Shown here one piece after another: positions 23,126 through 33,413 of a stretch of DNA of 64,000 bases (the stretch's first letter is position 1; each line of letters begins with the position of its first letter). The notes under the pieces were generated by a model, which searched no databases, was not told the origin of the DNA, and saw nothing but the letters and a program-made list of their open reading frames with translations. The translations under genes were made by a program, and so were the position numbers. The DNA is taken from positions 62,001-126,000 of the forward strand of contig NZ_NNBP01000008.1 of assembly GCF_002803155.1 (NCBI RefSeq), read 5' to 3'. The stretch comes from Streptomyces sp. CB02959 (GTDB lineage: Bacteria > Actinomycetota > Actinomycetes > Streptomycetales > Streptomycetaceae).

Positions 23126-23878
23126 ATGTCCGGCCACTCTAAATGGGCTACGACGAAGCACAAGAAGGCCGTGATCGATGCCAAGCGCGGCAAGCTCTTC
23201 GCGAAGCTGATCAAGAACGTCGAGGTCGCGGCGCGCATGGGCGGCGTCGACCTGGAAGGCAACCCGACGCTGTACGACGCCGTGCAGAAGGCGAAGAAGC
23301 AGTCGGTTCCGAACAAGAACATCGACTCCGCGATCAAGCGCGGTGGCGGCCTCGAAGCCGGTGGCGCCGAGTACGAAACGATCATGTACGAGGGCTACGG
23401 CCCCAACGGCGTCGCGGTCCTCATCGAGTGCCTCACCGACAACCGCAACCGTGCCGCGTCCGACGTCCGGGTCGCGATGACCCGCAACGGCGGCTCGATG
23501 GCCGACCCCGGTTCGGTGTCGTACCTCTTCAACCGCAAGGGCGTCGTGATCGTCCCCAAGGGCGAGCTGAGCGAGGACGACGTGCTCGGCGCGGTCCTGG
23601 ACGCCGGTGCCGAGGAGGTCAACGACCTCGGTGAGTCCTTCGAGGTGCTCAGCGAGGCCACCGACCTGGTCGCGGTGCGCACCGCGCTCCAGGAGGCCGG
23701 CATCGACTACGACTCGGCCGAGGCCAACTTCGTCCCGACCATGCAGGTCGAGCTGGAGGAAGAGGGCGCGCGCAAGATCTTCAAGCTGATCGACGCGCTG
23801 GAGGACAGCGACGACGTGCAGAACGTCTTCGCCAACTTCGACGTGTCCGACGACGTCATGGCCAAGGTCGACGCCTGA
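23126..23878 (+). CDS. YebC/PmpR-family protein
   Basis: 250 residues, the usual size. The N-terminus SGHSKWATTKHKKAVIDAKRGKLF is the family hallmark. Later blocks are GYGPNGVAVLIECLTDNRNR, GSVSYLFNRKGVVIV and the C-terminal MQVELEEEGARKIFKLIDALEDSDDVQ. The family was first described as transcriptional regulators. Recent work ties members to translation of proline-rich or stalling sequences. Which applies here cannot be read from sequence. ATG after GAAGGAG. A strong terminator follows, separating it from the ruvCAB operon. Confidence 0.95.
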   Translation: MSGHSKWATTKHKKAVIDAKRGKLFAKLIKNVEVAARMGGVDLEGNPTLYDAVQKAKKQSVPNKNIDSAIKRGGGLEAGGAEYETIMYEGYGPNGVAVLIECLTDNRNRAASDVRVAMTRNGGSMADPGSVSYLFNRKGVVIVPKGELSEDDVLGAVLDAGAEEVNDLGESFEVLSEATDLVAVRTALQEAGIDYDSAEANFVPTMQVELEEEGARKIFKLIDALEDSDDVQNVFANFDVSDDVMAKVDA

Positions 23879-23901
23879 CGGTCGCGGACTTACCGGTCGT
23901 A

Positions 23902-23938
23902 CGACGGGCCGGCGGGGACACACCCCGCCGGCCCGTCG
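23902..23938 (+). terminator. Intrinsic terminator after yebC
   Basis: A 16-bp perfect stem (starting CGACGGGCCGGCGGGG) around ACACA, followed by GTTTGTC. It ends two bases before the ruvC promoter motif, so the ruv operon is transcriptionally isolated from yebC. Confidence 0.85.
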
Positions 23939-23940
23939 GT

Positions 23941-23963
23941 TTGTCAGTGGCAGCTACTAACCT
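23941..23963 (+). promoter_or_regulatory. PafBC-type DNA-damage promoter of ruvCAB
   Basis: TTGTCAGTG, 8 bases, TAACCT. This is an exact fit to the published RecA-NDp/PafBC pattern tTGTCRGTG-N8-TAnnnT, which drives LexA-independent DNA-damage induction in actinobacteria. Expected start near 23970, about 43 bases before ruvC. Confidence 0.8.
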
Positions 23964-24012
23964 GCAGGAACACAGGAACAGACGACCGAACGACGGCAAG
24001 GGGCGGGGACCG

Positions 24013-24564
24013 ATGAAGGTGCTGGGGGTGGACCCGGGGCTGACGCGGTGCGGGGTCGGCGTGGTGGACGGGGTCGCCGGGCGGCCGCTGACCATGGTCG
24101 GCGTCGGCGTCGTCCGGACCCCGGCGGACGCGGACATCGCACACCGCCTGGTACTGATCGAGCGCGGCATAGAAGAGTGGCTCGACACCCACCGCCCCGA
24201 ATTCGTCGCCGTGGAGCGGGTCTTCAGCCAGCACAACGTCCGTACGGTCATGGGCACCGCCCAGGCCAGCGCGGTCGCCATGCTGTGCGCCGCCCGCCGC
24301 GGGCTGCCGGTCGCGCTGCACACCCCCAGCGAGGTCAAGGCCGCGGTCACCGGCTCAGGACGGGCCGACAAGGCGCAGGTCGGCGCGATGGTCACCCGCC
24401 TGCTGCGGCTGGACGCACCGCCCAAGCCGGCGGACGCCGCCGACGCCCTCGCCCTGGCCATCTGCCACATCTGGCGCGCCCCCGCGGTCAACCGCCTCCA
24501 GCAGGCGCACGCCGCGGCCCGCCGCGCCTCCGCTCCCGTACGCACGCTGAAGGGCACCCGATGA
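24013..24564 (+). CDS. ruvC: Holliday junction resolvase RuvC
   Basis: 183 residues. RNase H-fold endonuclease that cuts Holliday junctions with RuvAB. All four acidic residues are in place: D7 (LGVDPGL), E68 (AVERVF), D141 and D144 (PADAADALALA). Start at the ATG of MKVLGVDPG. The frame is open further upstream but that stretch contains the promoter. Four-base ATGA overlap with ruvA. First gene of the ruvC-ruvA-ruvB operon behind a DNA-damage-type promoter. Confidence 0.97.
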   Translation: MKVLGVDPGLTRCGVGVVDGVAGRPLTMVGVGVVRTPADADIAHRLVLIERGIEEWLDTHRPEFVAVERVFSQHNVRTVMGTAQASAVAMLCAARRGLPVALHTPSEVKAAVTGSGRADKAQVGAMVTRLLRLDAPPKPADAADALALAICHIWRAPAVNRLQQAHAAARRASAPVRTLKGTR

Positions 24565-25181
24565 TCGCCTTTGTCTCCGGCCCGGTCGCGGCCCTCGCCC
24601 CGGACGCCGCCGTCGTCGAGGTCGGCGGCATCGGCATGGCCGTCCAGTGCACGCCGAACACCCTGTCCGGGCTGCGGGTCGGCACGCCGGCCAAGCTCGC
24701 CACCTCCCTCGTCGTCCGGGAGGACTCGCTCACCCTCTACGGCTTCGCCGACGACGACGAACGGCAGACCTTCGAGCTGCTGCAGACCGCCAGCGGCGTC
24801 GGCCCCCGGCTCGCCCAGGCCATGCTCGCCGTGCACTCCCCGGACGCCCTGCGGCTCGCGGTGTCCACGGGCGACGAGAAGACGCTGACGGCCGTGCCCG
24901 GCATCGGCAAGAAGGGTGCGCAGAAGCTGCTGCTGGAGCTCAAGGACCGGCTCGGCGCGCCGGTCGGCACCGCCCGTCCGGTGGCCGGGGCCGCGGCGCC
25001 GGCCGGCTGGCGCGACCAGCTGCAGGCCGCGCTGGTCGGCCTGGGCTACGCCGCCCGGGAGGCCGACGAGGCGGTCGCCGCGGTGGCCCCGCAGGCCGAG
25101 GCGGCCGCCGCCGCGGGCGGTACGCCGCAGGTGCCGCAGCTGCTGAAGGCGGCGCTGCAGACCCTCAACCGGGCCCGATGA
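24561..25181 (+). CDS. ruvA: Holliday junction branch migration protein RuvA
   Basis: 206 residues. Domain I OB fold (MIAFVSGPVAALAPDAAVVEVGGIG), domain II with helix-hairpin-helix repeats (LLQTASGVGPRLAQAML and LTAVPGIGKKGAQKLLLEL), a flexible Ala/Pro linker and domain III (WRDQLQAALVGLGYAAREADEAV), which contacts RuvB. It binds the four-way junction and positions the RuvB motors. ATG overlaps the ruvC stop. Its own stop overlaps a 28-codon frame leading to ruvB. Confidence 0.97.
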   Translation: MIAFVSGPVAALAPDAAVVEVGGIGMAVQCTPNTLSGLRVGTPAKLATSLVVREDSLTLYGFADDDERQTFELLQTASGVGPRLAQAMLAVHSPDALRLAVSTGDEKTLTAVPGIGKKGAQKLLLELKDRLGAPVGTARPVAGAAAPAGWRDQLQAALVGLGYAAREADEAVAAVAPQAEAAAAAGGTPQVPQLLKAALQTLNRAR

Positions 25182-25264
25182 CCGCCGCCGCGCCCGCGCG
25201 CCCCCGACCGTACGACCACGCAGGCGGCCCGGCCGCCCCGACTCCGCGAGGCAATCCGCAGTGA
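25178..25264 (+). other. 28-codon linker ORF coupling ruvA to ruvB (candidate)
   Basis: An ATG overlapping the ruvA stop as ATGA opens a frame of 28 codons (MTAAAPARPRPYDHAGG..., ending GNPQ) whose TGA overlaps the ruvB start as GTGA. It exactly fills the gap between the two genes. The peptide is low-complexity and may only serve to carry ribosomes to ruvB. Chance is possible in DNA this rich in GC. Confidence 0.4.
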
Positions 25265-26349
25265 ACTGGGACGACACCGCACCGTCCACCGCCGAGGAGA
25301 CCGCCGACGGCCCGGCCGACCGGCTGGTGGCGGCCGACGCCGACGGCGAGGAGAACGCCGTCGAGGCCGCACTGCGGCCCAAGGACCTGGCCGAGTTCGT
25401 CGGCCAGGAGCGGGTCCGCGAACAGCTCGACCTGGTGCTGAAGGCGGCCCGCGCCCGCGGCGCCACCGCCGACCACGTCCTGCTCTCCGGCGCGCCCGGG
25501 CTGGGCAAGACCACCCTCTCCATGATCATCGCGGCCGAGATGGGTGCCCCGATCCGGATCACCTCCGGTCCCGCCATCCAGCACGCCGGCGATCTGGCGG
25601 CGATCCTCTCCTCCCTCCAGGAGGGCGAGGTCCTCTTCCTCGACGAGATCCACCGGATGTCCCGGCCCGCCGAGGAGATGCTCTACATGGCGATGGAGGA
25701 CTTCCGGGTCGACGTGATCGTCGGCAAGGGGCCGGGCGCGACCGCGATCCCGCTGGAGCTCCCGCCGTTCACGCTGGTCGGGGCCACCACCCGGGCCGGC
25801 CTGCTGCCGCCGCCGCTGCGCGACCGGTTCGGCTTCACCGGCCACATGGAGTTCTACGCCCCCGTCGAGCTCCAGCGCGTCATCCACCGCTCCGCCGGTC
25901 TGCTCGATGTGGAGATAGAGCCGGACGGCGCCGCCGAGATCGCCGGCCGCTCCCGTGGGACGCCCCGGATCGCCAACCGCCTGCTGCGCCGGGTCCGCGA
26001 CTACGCCCAGGTCAAGGCCGACGGCGTGATCACCCGCGAGGTCGCCGAGCAGGCCCTGGGGGTCTACGAGGTCGACAGCCGCGGGCTGGACCGGCTCGAC
26101 CGCGCGGTGCTCACCGCCCTGCTCAAGCTGTTCGGCGGCGGCCCGGTGGGACTGTCCACCCTCGCGGTCGCGGTGGGGGAGGAGCGGGAGACGGTCGAGG
26201 AGGTCGCCGAGCCCTTCCTGGTGCGCGAGGGTCTGCTGGCCCGTACGCCGCGTGGCCGAATCGCGACCCCCGCGGCGTGGGCCCACCTCGGGCTGGTACC
26301 GCCGCAGCAAGTGGGCGGAAGCGGACAGGCGGGACTGTTCGAGGCATGA
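25261..26349 (+). CDS. ruvB: Holliday junction DNA helicase RuvB
   Basis: 362 residues, AAA+ motor. Walker A GAPGLGKTTL, Walker B LFLDEIHRM, sensor 1 VGATTRAGLL, arginine finger region PLRDRFGF, sensor 2 RGTPRIANRLLRR, then a winged-helix C-terminus (GLDRLDRAVLTALLKLFGGGPVG). The acidic N-terminal extension of about 35 residues is typical of actinobacterial RuvB. GTG start at VNWDDTAPS. Last gene of ruvCAB. Confidence 0.97.
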   Translation: MNWDDTAPSTAEETADGPADRLVAADADGEENAVEAALRPKDLAEFVGQERVREQLDLVLKAARARGATADHVLLSGAPGLGKTTLSMIIAAEMGAPIRITSGPAIQHAGDLAAILSSLQEGEVLFLDEIHRMSRPAEEMLYMAMEDFRVDVIVGKGPGATAIPLELPPFTLVGATTRAGLLPPPLRDRFGFTGHMEFYAPVELQRVIHRSAGLLDVEIEPDGAAEIAGRSRGTPRIANRLLRRVRDYAQVKADGVITREVAEQALGVYEVDSRGLDRLDRAVLTALLKLFGGGPVGLSTLAVAVGEERETVEEVAEPFLVREGLLARTPRGRIATPAAWAHLGLVPPQQVGGSGQAGLFEA

Positions 26350-26396
26350 CGGCGCGGAGACTCGCCCGGTCAGGAACTGCGGTGCGATGCTGGGCG

Positions 26397-26426
26397 TTGT
26401 TCCACTGGTGCGGACTCGCTTAGACT
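26397..26426 (+). promoter_or_regulatory. Probable vegetative promoter of yajC-secDF
   Basis: TTGTTC and TAGACT separated by 18 bases, a good HrdB-type match, about 85 bases before yajC. A small CCGTCC/GGACGG hairpin lies in the leader. Confidence 0.55.
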
Positions 26427-26510
26427 CCGCCGATGCCGTCCGTATGGACGGTATTTCCACCTCTGTATATGAGACCGCGGAGATGCGGTCGTGCGAAGGA
26501 TTTCCGTCCC

Positions 26511-27068
26511 GTGAGTATCATGACTCTCCTCCCCTTCATCGTCCTCATCGGGGCCATGTTCCTGATGACGCGGTCCGCCAAGAAGAAGCAGCAGGCGGCG
26601 CAGCAGATGCGCAACGAGATGCAGCCCGGCACCGGCGTCCGCACGATCGGTGGCATGTACGCCACCGTCAAGGAGATCCACGAGGAAACCGTCCTCCTCG
26701 AGGTCGCCCCCGGCGTGCACGCCATCTACGCCAAGAACGCCATCGGCGCGGTGCTCGCGGATGAGGAGTACAACCGCATTCTGGACGGTGCCGACCCGAT
26801 CACCGGCGAGGACAAGCCGGTCGTTCCGGACGACGTCTCGTCGCTGACCGGTGCCGACGAGGCCACCGAAAAGGGTGACAAGGCCGGCAAGATCGACCTG
26901 GGCAAGGCCGAGGCCGGCGACGACGCCGCGGTCGACGAGGCCGACAAGGCCAAGGACGCCGAGGCCGACAAGGCTGACAAGACCGACAAGGCTGACAAGG
27001 CCGACGAGCCGGCCGCCAAGGGCGACGCCGCCAAGGACGGCAAGGCCGGCGACGCCGACGCGAAGTAG
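26511..27068 (+). CDS. yajC: Preprotein translocase accessory subunit YajC
   Basis: 185 residues. One N-terminal membrane helix (LLPFIVLIGAMFLM) followed by the YajC cytoplasmic domain (SAKKKQQAAQQMRNEMQPG, VRTIGGMYATVKEI, VLLEVAPGVHAIYAKNAIG). YajC associates with SecDF and SecYEG in protein export. The C-terminal roughly 75 residues are a Lys/Asp/Ala low-complexity tail with repeated DKAD units, not part of the family core. GTG start chosen, 10 bases after AAGGA. The ATG three codons later is less well placed. Leads the yajC-secD-secF cluster. Confidence 0.93.
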   Translation: MSIMTLLPFIVLIGAMFLMTRSAKKKQQAAQQMRNEMQPGTGVRTIGGMYATVKEIHEETVLLEVAPGVHAIYAKNAIGAVLADEEYNRILDGADPITGEDKPVVPDDVSSLTGADEATEKGDKAGKIDLGKAEAGDDAAVDEADKAKDAEADKADKTDKADKADEPAAKGDAAKDGKAGDADAK

Positions 27069-27222
27069 TCCGTTCCGTAGTGGGGAGCCGCGGCACGTAC
27101 CCGATCGGGCGCACCGCGGTTCCCGGACGGTCTAGGCTCCGGCGGGGGCACGTCCCCACAACACTTCGTGGCCGCTCGGCAGACATCCCAGGCCGAGGGG
27201 TTGGACAGGGAGAAACGACAAG

Positions 27223-28965
27223 GTGGCAGCACCGAAGAAGGGCCGCAGGGCGCCCGCGAACCAGGGGCATCCAGGGCGCACCCTGATCCTGGTCCTGATC
27301 GCGATGGTGGCGCTGATCGGAGGCATGTTCTACTCCGGCACGCTGACCCCCCGACTGGGCATCGACCTGGCGGGCGGCACCAGCTTCACGCTGGCGGCGC
27401 AGAACCAGCCGGGCAAGCCCAACGCGATCAACGAGACCAACATGAACACCGCCGCCGGCATCATGGAGCGGCGGGTCAACGGTCTCGGTGTGACCGAGTC
27501 CGAGGTCCAGACGCAGGGTCGCGACCACATCATCGTGAACATCCCCAAGGGGACGGACGCGAAGCAGGCCCGCCAGCAGGTCGGCACCACCGCCCAGCTC
27601 GCGTTCCGGCCGGTGCTGACCACCGCCGCGGGCACCAAGGCCCCCGAGCCTTCGCCCAGCCCTTCCAAGGGCGGTAAGGACGGCGAGAAGGCCGGCGGCA
27701 AGGGCCAGCAGAGCGCCTCGCCGACGCCGAGCGCCAGCGCGTCCCACCAGGGCCGCGCGGTCACGGACGCGCTGAAGAAGCCGTCCGCCTCGCCCTCGGC
27801 CTCCGCGTCGGACAAGCCCTCGGCGCAGCCGACGCCGCCCGCCCCCGGTGGCGCGGACGTCCCGGCGGCCCTGCAGAAGCAGTTCGCGGCGCTGGACTGC
27901 TCCACGAAGCAGAGCCTGGCCCAGGCCAATGAGCAGGCCGCCGGTGCCAAGCCCAGCGACCCGGTCGTGGCCTGCAAGGACGACGGCTCCCAGAAGTACG
28001 TGCTCGGCCCGGTCGGTGTCGAGGGCCAGGACGTCAAGGACGCCAAGGCGGTCTTCGACTCCCAGCAGGGCCAGGGCTGGATCGTCCAGATGGACTTCAC
28101 CTCCGACGGCGGCAAGAAGTTCGCGGACGTCACCGGCACGCTCGCCGCCAAGGCGCAGCCGCAGAACCAGTTCGCGATCGTGCTGGACGGCGCGGTGGTC
28201 TCCGACCCGCGCGTCAGCGAGCGGCTCAACGGCGGCAACGCCACCATCTCCGGCGGCTTCACCCAGCAGACCGCCGAGGACCTCGGCAACATGCTGTCGT
28301 ACGGCGCCCTGCCGCTCTCCTTCAAGATCGACGACGAGACCACGGTCACCGCGGCGCTCGGCGGCGAGCAGCTGCACGCCGGTCTGATCGCCGGTGCCAT
28401 CGGCCTCGCGCTGGTCGTGATCTACCTGGTCGCCTACTACCGGGGGCTGGCGCTGGTCGCGCTGGCGAGCCTGGGGGTCTCGGCGGTCCTGACGTACACG
28501 ATCATGACGTTGCTCGGGCCGGCCATCGGGTTCGCGCTGAACCTCCCGGCGGTCTGCGGTGCCATCGTCGCCATCGGTATCACCGCCGACTCGTTCATCG
28601 TCTACTTCGAGCGCATCCGGGACGAGATCCGGGAGGGCCGTAGCCTGCGTCCGGCCGTCGAGCGCGGCTGGCCTCGGGCCCGCCGCACGATCCTGGTCTC
28701 CGACTTCGTGTCGTTCCTGGCCGCCGCGGTGCTGTTCATCGTCACCGTCGGCAAGGTGCAGGGCTTCGCGTTCACGCTGGGTCTGACCACCGTCCTCGAC
28801 GTGGTCGTGGTGTTCCTCTTCACCAAGCCCCTGATGACGCTGCTGGCCCGGCGGAAGTTCTTCTCCGACGGCCACTCCTGGTCCGGCCTCGACCCCAAGC
28901 GCCTGGGCGCCAAGCCCTCGCTGCGCCGTCGTCGCACCGCCCCCACCCAGACGAAGGAGGCGTGA
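27223..28965 (+). CDS. secD: Protein translocase subunit SecD
   Basis: 580 residues. First membrane helix near the N-terminus, then LGIDLAGGTSFTL (the conserved D1 motif), the large extracytoplasmic P1 region, and five C-terminal helices beginning LIAGAIGLALVVIYLVAYYRG and ending in VVVVFLFTKPL. The family motif GIxADSFIVYFERIRDEI is intact. The P1 region carries an extra Ser/Pro/Lys low-complexity insert of about 95 residues (around residues 135-215). SecDF uses the proton gradient to pull secreted proteins across the membrane. GTG start. secF begins one base after the stop. Confidence 0.96.
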   Translation: MAAPKKGRRAPANQGHPGRTLILVLIAMVALIGGMFYSGTLTPRLGIDLAGGTSFTLAAQNQPGKPNAINETNMNTAAGIMERRVNGLGVTESEVQTQGRDHIIVNIPKGTDAKQARQQVGTTAQLAFRPVLTTAAGTKAPEPSPSPSKGGKDGEKAGGKGQQSASPTPSASASHQGRAVTDALKKPSASPSASASDKPSAQPTPPAPGGADVPAALQKQFAALDCSTKQSLAQANEQAAGAKPSDPVVACKDDGSQKYVLGPVGVEGQDVKDAKAVFDSQQGQGWIVQMDFTSDGGKKFADVTGTLAAKAQPQNQFAIVLDGAVVSDPRVSERLNGGNATISGGFTQQTAEDLGNMLSYGALPLSFKIDDETTVTAALGGEQLHAGLIAGAIGLALVVIYLVAYYRGLALVALASLGVSAVLTYTIMTLLGPAIGFALNLPAVCGAIVAIGITADSFIVYFERIRDEIREGRSLRPAVERGWPRARRTILVSDFVSFLAAAVLFIVTVGKVQGFAFTLGLTTVLDVVVVFLFTKPLMTLLARRKFFSDGHSWSGLDPKRLGAKPSLRRRRTAPTQTKEA

Positions 28966-28966
28966 G

Positions 28967-30100
28967 ATGTCCAAGCTCGGCAACCTCGGCGCCCGGCTCT
29001 ACCGCGGTGAGGTCGGCTACGACTTCATCGGCAAGCGGAAGATCTGGTACGGCGTCTCGATCCTCATCACCATCACGGCCATCGTCGGCCTGGCGGTGCG
29101 CGGTCTGCACATGGGCATCGAGTTCTCCGGCGGCGCGGTCTTCACCACCCCGAAGACCTCGGTCTCCACCGCGGAGGCCCAGCACCACGTCGAGTCGGCC
29201 GCCCCCGGCCACCAGGCGACGGTGCAGCAGTTGGGCGGCGGCGCGCTGCGCATCCAGATCAGCGGTCTGGACACCAAGCAGTCGCTGCCCGTCCAGGAGG
29301 AGCTCGCCAAGGACCTCAAGGTCCCGGCCAAGGACGTCAACACCCAGCTGGTCGGCCCGAGTTGGGGCGAGCAGATCGCCGACAAGGCGTGGCTGGGCCT
29401 GGGGATCTTCATGGTCCTGGTGGTGCTCTACCTCGCCGTCGCCTTCGAGTTGCGGATGGCGGTCGCCGCGCTGGTCGCCCTGATCCACGACCTGACGATC
29501 ACGGTGGGCGTCTACGCCCTGGTCGGCTTCGAGGTCACCCCGGGCACGGTCATCGGTCTGCTGACGATCCTCGGTTACTCGCTGTACGACACGGTCGTCG
29601 TCTTCGACAGCCTGAAGGAAGCCTCCAAGGACATCACCAAGCAGAGCCGCTTCACCTACAGCGAGATCGCCAACCGCAGCATCAACGGAACCCTGGTGCG
29701 GTCGATCAACACCACCGTCGTGGCCCTCCTCCCGGTCGCCGGCCTGCTGTTCGTCGGCGGCGGTGTGCTGGGCGCGGGCATGCTGAACGACATCTCGCTG
29801 GCCCTGTTCGTGGGTCTGGCCGCCGGTGCCTACTCGTCGATCTTCATCGCGACGCCGCTGGTCGCCGACCTGAAGAACAGCGAGCCGCAGATGAAGGCGC
29901 TGGCCCAGCGGGTCGCCGCCAAGCGCGCCTCGGCCGCCGCCAAGGAGGCGGCCCGCCAGGAGGGGACCGACGGCGGACCGGACGACGATGCCGAGAGCGA
30001 CGCCGAGGGCGCCGAGGGCGCCGCGGTCGTCGGCCCGCGCTCCCAGTCGGCCTCGTCCCGCAACCGCGGCCGCGGCGGCCCCTCGGGGAGGCGTCGATGA
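28967..30100 (+). CDS. secF: Protein translocase subunit SecF
   Basis: 377 residues. Six membrane helices with an extracytoplasmic domain after the first. Motifs: GIEFSGGAVFTT, LTITVGVYALVGFEVTPGTVIGLLTILGYSLYDTVVVFD, SINTTVVALLPV and GLAAGAYSSIFIATPL. The cytoplasmic C-terminus (about 70 residues) is charged and low in complexity, with a run of acidic residues then SRNRGRGGPSGRRR. Cotranscribed with secD. Its stop overlaps the apt start (ATGA). Confidence 0.96.
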   Translation: MSKLGNLGARLYRGEVGYDFIGKRKIWYGVSILITITAIVGLAVRGLHMGIEFSGGAVFTTPKTSVSTAEAQHHVESAAPGHQATVQQLGGGALRIQISGLDTKQSLPVQEELAKDLKVPAKDVNTQLVGPSWGEQIADKAWLGLGIFMVLVVLYLAVAFELRMAVAALVALIHDLTITVGVYALVGFEVTPGTVIGLLTILGYSLYDTVVVFDSLKEASKDITKQSRFTYSEIANRSINGTLVRSINTTVVALLPVAGLLFVGGGVLGAGMLNDISLALFVGLAAGAYSSIFIATPLVADLKNSEPQMKALAQRVAAKRASAAAKEAARQEGTDGGPDDDAESDAEGAEGAAVVGPRSQSASSRNRGRGGPSGRRR

Positions 30101-30645
30101 GCGCCCCCGCCGAGCTGCGCGAGCTGCTCCTCAGCCGGATCTCGGACGTGGCGGACTACCCGCAGCCGGGCGTGGTGTTCAAGGACATCACCCCGCTGCT
30201 CGCCGATCCGGCCGCGTTCCGCGCGCTGACCGGCGCCTTCGTCGACCTGTGCGACCGCTACCGGGTGGACAAGGTGGTGGGCCTGGAGGCCCGAGGCTTC
30301 ATCCTCGCCGCGCCGGTCGCGGTGGCCGCCGGGGTCGGCTTCGTCCCGGTCCGCAAGGCCGGCAAGCTGCCCGGCGCGACGCTCGGCCAGGCGTACGAGC
30401 TGGAGTACGGCACCGCCGAGATCGAGATCCACGCCGATGCGCTGACGCCCGGCGACCGGGTCCTGGTGATCGACGACGTGCTGGCCACCGGCGGCACCGC
30501 GGACGCGTCGATGCAGCTCATCCGCCGGGCCGGGGCCGAGGTGGCGGGCCTGGCGGTGCTGCTGGAGCTGGGCTTCCTGGACGGTCGGCAGCGGCTGGAG
30601 TCGGGTCTGAAGGGCGCTCCGCTGGAGGCCCTGATCACGGTCTGA
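30097..30645 (+). CDS. apt: Adenine phosphoribosyltransferase
   Basis: 182 residues. Converts adenine and PRPP to AMP. The PRPP-binding signature is VLVIDDVLATGGTADA. Other family blocks are YPQPGVVFKDITPLL, VVGLEARGFILAAPVA and FVPVRKAGKLPGATL. Translationally coupled to secF by a four-base overlap, a known actinobacterial arrangement that places apt before relA. A strong hairpin follows. Confidence 0.97.
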   Translation: MSAPAELRELLLSRISDVADYPQPGVVFKDITPLLADPAAFRALTGAFVDLCDRYRVDKVVGLEARGFILAAPVAVAAGVGFVPVRKAGKLPGATLGQAYELEYGTAEIEIHADALTPGDRVLVIDDVLATGGTADASMQLIRRAGAEVAGLAVLLELGFLDGRQRLESGLKGAPLEALITV

Positions 30646-30677
30646 GCCGCCGCCGGCACCGTCCGGCACCTGTCCAC

Positions 30678-30717
30678 GCAGCGGGGGCATCCGGAACATT
30701 CCGGGTGCCCCCGCTGC
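30678..30717 (+). terminator. Hairpin terminator after apt
   Basis: An 18-bp stem (GCAGCGGGGGCATCCGGA pairing with TCCGGGTGCCCCCGCTGC, one wobble) and ACAT loop. The tail is short (TGTGT), so termination may be partial. Confidence 0.65.
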
Positions 30718-30827
30718 TGTGTCATGTCCGGACCCATGGCCGCGCGGCAGCCATGGCCATGGGCTGGATACCATGGCACCCCGGCCGCTTCGAGGCCCTG
30801 GGGTCCGTACCCGCATGAGGAGTGCCC

Positions 30828-33359
<2,532 letters not shown>

Positions 33360-33388
33360 CCGCGGCGCGGGGCGGACGGCGGGAAGAC

Positions 33389-33412
33389 GAGGGGGAGGGC
33401 GAGGGGGAGGGC
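33389..33412 (+). repeat. Tandem 12-base purine repeat before the kinase gene
   Basis: GAGGGGGAGGGC occurs twice in a row and is followed by a third, diverged unit (GATGGGGGAGG) that contains the kinase start codon. The units provide several overlapping Shine-Dalgarno options. Confidence 0.8.
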
Positions 33413-33413
33413 G

